Assembly: GCA_905221605.1 (NCBI GenBank)
Contig: CAJNDS010002271.1
Location: 129,001-193,000 of the forward strand
Direction: 5' to 3'
Origin: Symbiodinium natans
Taxonomy: Eukaryota; Sar; Dinophyceae; Suessiales; Symbiodiniaceae
Length of the DNA stretch: 64,000 nt
Positions 58,553 through 64,000 of this stretch are shown here, piece after piece. Made by a program: the position numbers and the translations under genes. The notes beneath the pieces are model-generated. The model saw only the letters and a list, made by a program, of their open reading frames with translations. It was not told where the DNA came from and ran no database searches. The number at the start of each line of letters is the position of its first letter. Positions within the stretch are counted from its first letter, which is position 1.

Positions 58553-59820
58553 CTAACGGTGAAGCATGTAGAAGTTTACAACGTCATGCTCAGCCAGGAG
58601 CCCTGTCGTGTGCAGAGAGACTCGGCGGGCCTCGGCTTTCGTGGCCGCAGCTTTGGCGGCCGGGCCAGCAGCCTTGGCAGCCCCGTCGGCTGTCTCGGCC
58701 GCGCTCTGCGCAGGAGCCTTGGCGGCGGCCTTGGCAGCACTCCTGGCAGCACTCTTGGCAGCAGCCTTGCTGACCGCCGCAACCGGAGCTGGCCGCAGCA
58801 CTCGCTCGAACTGCTCCTTCCTGGGCAGGGCGCGCAGCCTAACCATGCAATGCGCACAAACATATCAGAATCTGACAGGCATGTGGGGAGCAAGACGGGA
58901 ATCTACGTTCAACAGAGTTCAAACGCTTGGACTCGAATGACCCGAAGTTTGCTCCATGTCTAGAAGTAAGCAGTGCAGCACCGGCAGAAGTAGGCCAGAC
59001 TACAGATGACACATGACTAGGGTGCCAGGGAGTCCGATGGTTTCCTGCCTTCAGGATTCAAATGGATTCAAATGGTTTCCTGCCTTCGGAATTCAAAAAT
59101 GGAGATATATCATTCTAAATTCGGATTCTCTCAACTATCATGGCTTGAACTTGCCTGGCGTTTAGAATCTAGAGGAAGGTACCGCAGCGTGAGGGGTGGT
59201 GAGGTGTGGCAGATCCTGGGGCGCTCTGCATAATCGCAGAGAGAGCCGCAAGGTGAGAAGCCACAGCAAGCGGCGCGAAACTCGGAAACTCGATGGAAGG
59301 CACATGCCTTGTGCTCGAGTTTGAGTGGCCATTGACAACTTGAGGCCAGTCCCAGTGACCTGCTGCACAGGTATCTTCTGAGTGAAAACTCACTGGTCCC
59401 GACAGCCTGCTTGATGCATGTATTGCGCAATTGGGCTGGCCAGAAACGATTGAAACAGTGAGCAGGGACAAGCTCAGAACACCGGCAATACATGGGATTC
59501 AAGACTTCGTGGTGTCGAGGTCACACTCGACATTATGAATGTTGTCGACTTAGTGCACATATTGCCTGCTTGAAGATTTGAGAGAGCATGCGCAAGGTTG
59601 AATAACAGATGCGCTCCGAAGTGTAGGCAGGTCCGCGTCCCTGCACTGGACCGCCACAGAAATCTCTCAGGAGGGCCAACTTCCGGCACGTAAGCTGAAA
59701 GCTGTGTGCTCATGTAGACGTAGGTTCCCCAAGGTACGATGCGCCTGCACAACCTGAATGGTCTTCTTGCAACTCAGGCTCATCTTCGGATCCGGAATGG
59801 GGAAGAGGACGTAGTCGAAC
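58553..59820 (-). CDS. Spliced gene with Ala/Lys-rich C-terminal tail
   Basis: The terminal exon 58838-58553 (acceptor gttag, then G; 94 codons and TAG) reads LRALPRKEQFERVLRPAP, then a 50-residue Ala/Lys/Ser repeat region (KAAAKSAARSAAKAAAK), and ends VVNFYMLHR. A clear exon upstream, 59820-59754 (FDYVLFPIPDPKMSLSCKK), has an AG acceptor followed by G and a CAG/GT donor. The phases differ (0 out, 2 in), so at least one exon between them is missing, or they are separate genes. The tail resembles linker-histone or other DNA-binding basic tails, but the head is not histone-like. Confidence 0.45.
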
Positions 59821-61565
59821 CTGAATTTTGAGATGCCCAAGGACCAATGTATCGGTCCACACACCAAGGCCCACCACACCCCCCACACCACCCCACCCCA
59901 AGCTCGACCGGGCGGCGCCCCACGAAACTCGGGAAGGTCCAAGCCATGGGAGAATGAGATGGCGACCTCCTGCGCAATGCGGAGGCCCCGCTCTGAATTC
60001 GGGCCTCCTCAAGGGGGAAGTTTTGGGATGCCGGCTCTCCCCAAAACCCCTGCACCCTACCCTGCCCGAGAATGGAAAACCCTTCTCAGAAGCCTCTGGC
60101 CTGGGGGTCGTTCTTGAAGACACCGCAGCCCCAGGCCCCAAGAATCAGTGTCCTGGGATTAGGGGCTAAGAGACTCTCAAAGAGTATGCAGACCTTATAA
60201 ACACCCGAAACATGCGAGTAACACTGAAATCCATGGAACCGCAAACTCACATTCCAAAACATTACTCCCCCCCAAAGGTCCATCTCAATGGCCAACTTCA
60301 CCCACACACGACGATGTCTCACGAGTGGTGGGTAGTGACCTCTCAGATCTTAAGCCGATGCCTCCCCTTGTTGCGACGAAAGCCCACCCGGACCCTGACT
60401 ACTCCACACCCGCACGCTTCCTCACTGAGCCTTGAGTCAATTATAACTCACAACTGCAGAGGCTTCCCTCAACTTCCCCTCATTTCATCGAGGTGCCGAA
60501 GGCTCTGAGCCTTGGCAACGCGCAGCACTCGCAGCACTCGTGCCTGGCTGCGTGCAAGTTTCGGGCTTTTCACTGCCTCCTGCCGAGCTGAGCGTTGTCG
60601 GTTTAGGGTTTAGGGATTGGACATCTGTGTGATTTTCGAGGTTTCAGGTGTAGGGCCAGGCAACCGACAGCAAAGTCAAGCAAACCAACATAAAGCCCTG
60701 CTGTAACATCAACACAGGTCTCAAAAACACATGTGTCATACCCCAGTCGGCAAGGCGGCGGCTTAGCCAAGGAAATGCAGTTCTAGATGTTCTAGGATTC
60801 TAGGGTATGGGACTCACAATTGGGTCGCTCGCCTAATTTCATGGCTTCCCCTATTGCCATCTGTTTCTCTGATGAGACTACCCTGCCGCGAACACATAGT
60901 TCCAGCTAACAGCTTGATGGGGTACGCTGTGGGCATCGTCAGCGGTGTACCCTCACTCCACATCCATCCGACACTTTTCATGACACGAGACCCCATGATT
61001 TGAACTGCGCTCTAAAAGAGCACAGGCGTTCTGCGTCTTGCAGAACAATTCCTCCACTGGCAAGTCATAACATGCCGACCTTTGCTTGGGGGAGAACAGT
61101 GTTCTGCTTGTCCCCAAGGCCACCCACACATCAAATCAGCTGTTTGAGGCCTTCAGCACCGCCGCAACTTCTTTGACCTGGGCTCGGCAACAGCCCTGAA
61201 CTTCCATGAGAAACGTTAAAAAAGCAGAGCAATCCACTGATTCCAACCGCAGAAGATTCAGCCGTGTGTTTCCGAACCCTCCGAAGCCACGAGAACACTG
61301 CTGGCGCCTCCTACAGAACTCCGACGCCGGCGAAGGAACCAGAAAGCAAGTCGACCGATGCCGCTCTTTGCAGAAAACCTTTTTGGCGGAAGAGTGGCTG
61401 CAGAACCCTTGGCCGCGCCAGCGTTGGGAGCCGGGGCGGTGAGCACGGAGCAGCACACAGGCCTGTCCTGGCAGCTTCATTCTGCCATCTTGGAGGTAGT
61501 TGCGGTTCTTGCCATCTGCGTGCAGATGCTAGGCATGTGAGCACAGCAAAGATGCAACATCTCAG

Positions 61566-61710
61566 GACACAAAGGATGTGAAATTGGCATGCGCGGCGAA
61601 GTCTTCGGAGCTCAGAGCATCTCTCCCGCCGCTGTGTGCGAAGCCAGACGCGTGGGTGTTTGACGAGACGTCTGTGATTTCTTCAGTGGCGATCTTCATT
61701 TCAACGAAGT
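61566..61710 (+). CDS. Possible plus-strand exon
   Basis: After ctcag the frame reads DTKDVKLACAAKSSELRASL, then PPLCAKPDAWVFDETSV, and ends at a strong donor GTAAGT in phase 1. This is the best plus-strand exon candidate. A possible preceding piece near 61371-61437 (KTFLAEEWLQNPWPRQRWE) ends at GGTGAGC in phase 2. A following piece from about 61863 would read YTTGHVKAVTALVSGS. No family assigned. Confidence 0.35.
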
Positions 61711-62079
61711 GTAAGTTGCAGCGTTTGCTCGGAGAGGCTCTTACTGCAAGAGGAACTGCAGGGTCATGAAACAAACATGGGCTCGGACTGTGCAAGATGA
61801 CAAGGCATTTTTCAAGCCTCAAAAGCCAGCCTCGCCCATGCTAGCCGGTCGGTTCTTCCCGCAGATACGACTGGACATGTTAAAGCCGTTACAGCCTTGG
61901 TCTCTGGAAGCTAGAAGCCTCCCTACGCACTCACTTTGCATGGGGAAGGCGTCACAACAATATCGGGATTTAAAAAAACAGGCCGAGGGCGCGAGGAAGG
62001 AGCCCTCGTCGGTCCGAAAGAATGGCCTGAGTTTGTTCGCGCCTAGCGGAGACTGGTTTCGACGTTTAGGGTAGCGTCA

Positions 62080-63790
62080 CCCCTAATGTGGCGTGGGAAG
62101 AAGATGGAAGAGACAATGCTATGCCACCCTATCAAGCCAGCTAGGAATTGTTAATATCTGCCACTAAAGCGATTGCTGCCTCGTGTCGCCCAAACGCATC
62201 ACGGTTTGAGTCCATGTAGCTCAAGACAGAATCGCGTGAGACCACGTAGCCACGAGCTGCGCACGTGAGGCTTACATGCTCGAAAGGGTTGAACTGTGGG
62301 TAAGCAAGTATGCCTGTCAGGTCGACAGATCTCACCCTTGGAACCCAAAGGTCCCAGACATTGGCTCGCCTCAAGCGTGTGGCCGAGATTTTCGAGTCAG
62401 GTCCAGACCGCTGCCCCACAAGCTCTTGGGTCGAGCGGCACGTCGGGCGAGAAGATCATATCATCTGAATACAGGCAGCCGTTCGGGTCACGGCGATTCC
62501 GCGCGTACCTTGGAAGCTGAGAAGGCAAGCACCCCCCCAATACAGCAGCAAGAGCAACAAGCCCCTGGCTTCAATGGGAATCACGAGTGAGGTATGCCCC
62601 GCACCTGCTCCGAACCTCCCAGCGTCCTGTTGAGGACTCTCACTGCCGAGATGCAAGCTGTCCTTGGATCATCGAAACTGCAGCAGCTGATCTACCCCCT
62701 ATGTTCGGAGTTGGGAGTTTTATGTGGAGGCCCCAGTTGGGGTGCTGAGGGTGAGCACCTTGTTGACTTGCCAACCTTGTGCCAACCTAAGAAATATACC
62801 AGAACAGTGCGATGCACACATGCATGCCGGAATCGCCTTGCAGATTTAATAATGATCTTGTTAGCCCTGTCGCAGGCTTGCACGGCGTTTCATGGGTCAA
62901 CAGAACCGGAGCGACCGGCACAGCTAGGGTCAAGTTATGTGAGAATCGCTCACAGTACAGGGTCTGCAGTTGTTGTGCGTGCTTGCACTGTTCCACACCT
63001 GTTATCGGGTTTGACACTCGTGTACGAGAGCCTCCGATGGAGCGAGGCCCTGCTTTCCTCCCGAGGGCCTTCCCGGCCATGGCGACAGAAAGGTAGTGCA
63101 GCTGCAGCACAACTCAGTATACTCGTATGCCTTCATGGAACCCAGGCTGACCTTAGACCCGCTCAACCCCGGAACAAGTGCCAGATTCGCACGGGCGCTA
63201 ACCAAGAGCGGCGAGGCTCGGTGAACTGCTCCAGGCATGGGAACAGCCCGGACGATCGTGCCAAAGACTCCTCCTGGCACGTCCAAAATTTGTCAATGTC
63301 CCATGAGTCCCAATCCATGCGTCGCCCCCAAACAAGTTTCGAAGCAGCAAGCTGATCTTCTTGGTAACGGCTGCCTACTACACAGTGCGGCGACAATGCT
63401 GGCATCCGTCATTTTCCGTCTCGCCCTTTTACCGAAGCTGTTCCGCTGCTTCAGCCTGCTTCAGCAGTACAGTTGCCCAACAGCTGGCACGGCCTGGCTT
63501 TCCTTTGCCTAATTAAAACAAAGACCAAGAATCTTCCCGAACGAAACCTGCAGAAACAAAAATCAACACGCCGAGTCTTCGAACTTTTGTCACATGCTTT
63601 GACCCCAACCTGGGTCCCGAAACTGAAAGCAAATCCTACAGTCCGGGGGACTCCTGAGCCTGGGCTCCGCCCAGGAAGCCGCCACCTGTCTCGTCCAAGA
63701 TTCAATATGGATGCAAAGGCCATCCGAACCCTGTAACATCCTGAAGCGAACATCTTGATAGAGATGTTCCCAGCATATATACATTAACAC
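62080..63790. other. No supported gene
   Basis: A 253-codon plus frame (62594-63355) has no motif, no domain and irregular composition. It may be a chance frame. Nothing else was resolved. Confidence 0.4.
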
Positions 63791-63794
63791 CCAT

Positions 63795-63989
63795 ATGATT
63801 TTTGGCCACTTTATTGAACCAGCTGTTGCACAAGGTGAATGTCATTCATACCATTTATACGATATGAAATTATCTGTTGATAACATCCCAGCTTTTGTTC
63901 ACCAAATGAACCCTCTGCAGAAATTGTTTCTTGTGGAATCCATGATTCATGAACTTACACTAAGTTTGAATGAAATAGCATTGGCATGA
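63795..63989 (+). CDS. AT-rich small open frame at right edge
   Basis: Sixty-four codons from ATG to TGA, reading MIFGHFIEPAVAQGECHSY and later NPLQKLFLVESMIHELTLS. Codons are AT-ending, unlike every other coding region here, and the surrounding 200 bp are clearly AT-rich. It could be a fragment of a transferred gene, an organelle-derived piece or a contig join. No family recognised. Confidence 0.3.
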   Translation: MIFGHFIEPAVAQGECHSYHLYDMKLSVDNIPAFVHQMNPLQKLFLVESMIHELTLSLNEIALA

Positions 63990-64000
63990 AACGAAAATTA

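Noticed and set aside
62594-63355. 253-codon plus-strand open frame
   Set aside because: No recognisable motif, no preferred codon pattern and no supporting exon borders. A chance frame is more likely in a window of this size.

Overview
The window looks like nuclear DNA of a dinoflagellate, most likely of the Symbiodiniaceae type. Three things point there: many interstitial tracts of the CCCTAAA/TTTAGGG telomere motif; genes split into very short exons whose introns start with GT, GC or GA and end AG followed by G; and several long intronless genes that encode large membrane or methyltransferase-like proteins. No prokaryotic operon, rRNA, tRNA, CRISPR array or intact autonomous transposon was recognised. 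All introns were inferred by eye from reading frame, phase and protein-family fit, without transcript data.

Almost everything that can be supported as coding lies on the minus strand. From right to left in the order of transcription: an Ala/Lys-tailed protein (58.6-59.8 kb), the 3' end of an unknown gene (57.2-57.5 kb), an intronless multi-pass membrane protein with a cytosolic WCVAEL domain (52.4-54.6 kb), an unknown helical protein (50.2-50.7 kb), and a large RCC1-repeat gene running from its start codon at 46472 to at least 33284. After it come possible coiled-coil exons near 31 kb, isolated exons at 17.8, 19-20, 21.1 and 22 kb, and the 3' end of an unknown gene at 14.6-15.5 kb. The series ends with a spliced circularly permuted GTPase of the YqeH/NOA1 type (13.9-9.6 kb), an acidic-protein gene (7.3-6.5 kb), a 150-codon frame at 5.3-5.8 kb and the 5' part of a multi-pass membrane protein that runs off the left edge (1-1367).

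The RCC1 gene is the centrepiece. Twenty exons can be joined in phase. Its introns hold a 2.35-kb minisatellite of about 34 units of 68-70 bp, a degenerate 35-bp repeat array, a CCCTCT microsatellite, a telomere-like tract inside a 109-nt intron, and a complete intronless FkbM-type methyltransferase gene in the same orientation. The GTPase gene likewise carries a 1-kb degenerate repeat in an intron.

The rest is repeat-rich: GA, CT, AT and TG microsatellites, long C/G runs, a 527-bp element with 17-bp perfect terminal inverted repeats (28882-29408), a 145-bp foldback sequence (51211-51355), and a duplicated block followed by poly-C tracts (26.0-26.9 kb). A few regions (about 1.4-5.3, 15.6-17.7, 22.1-25.6, 29.4-30.9, 55-57.1 and 62.1-63.8 kb) hold no gene I can defend. 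Plus-strand coding is limited to weak candidates at 61.6 and 63.8 kb.
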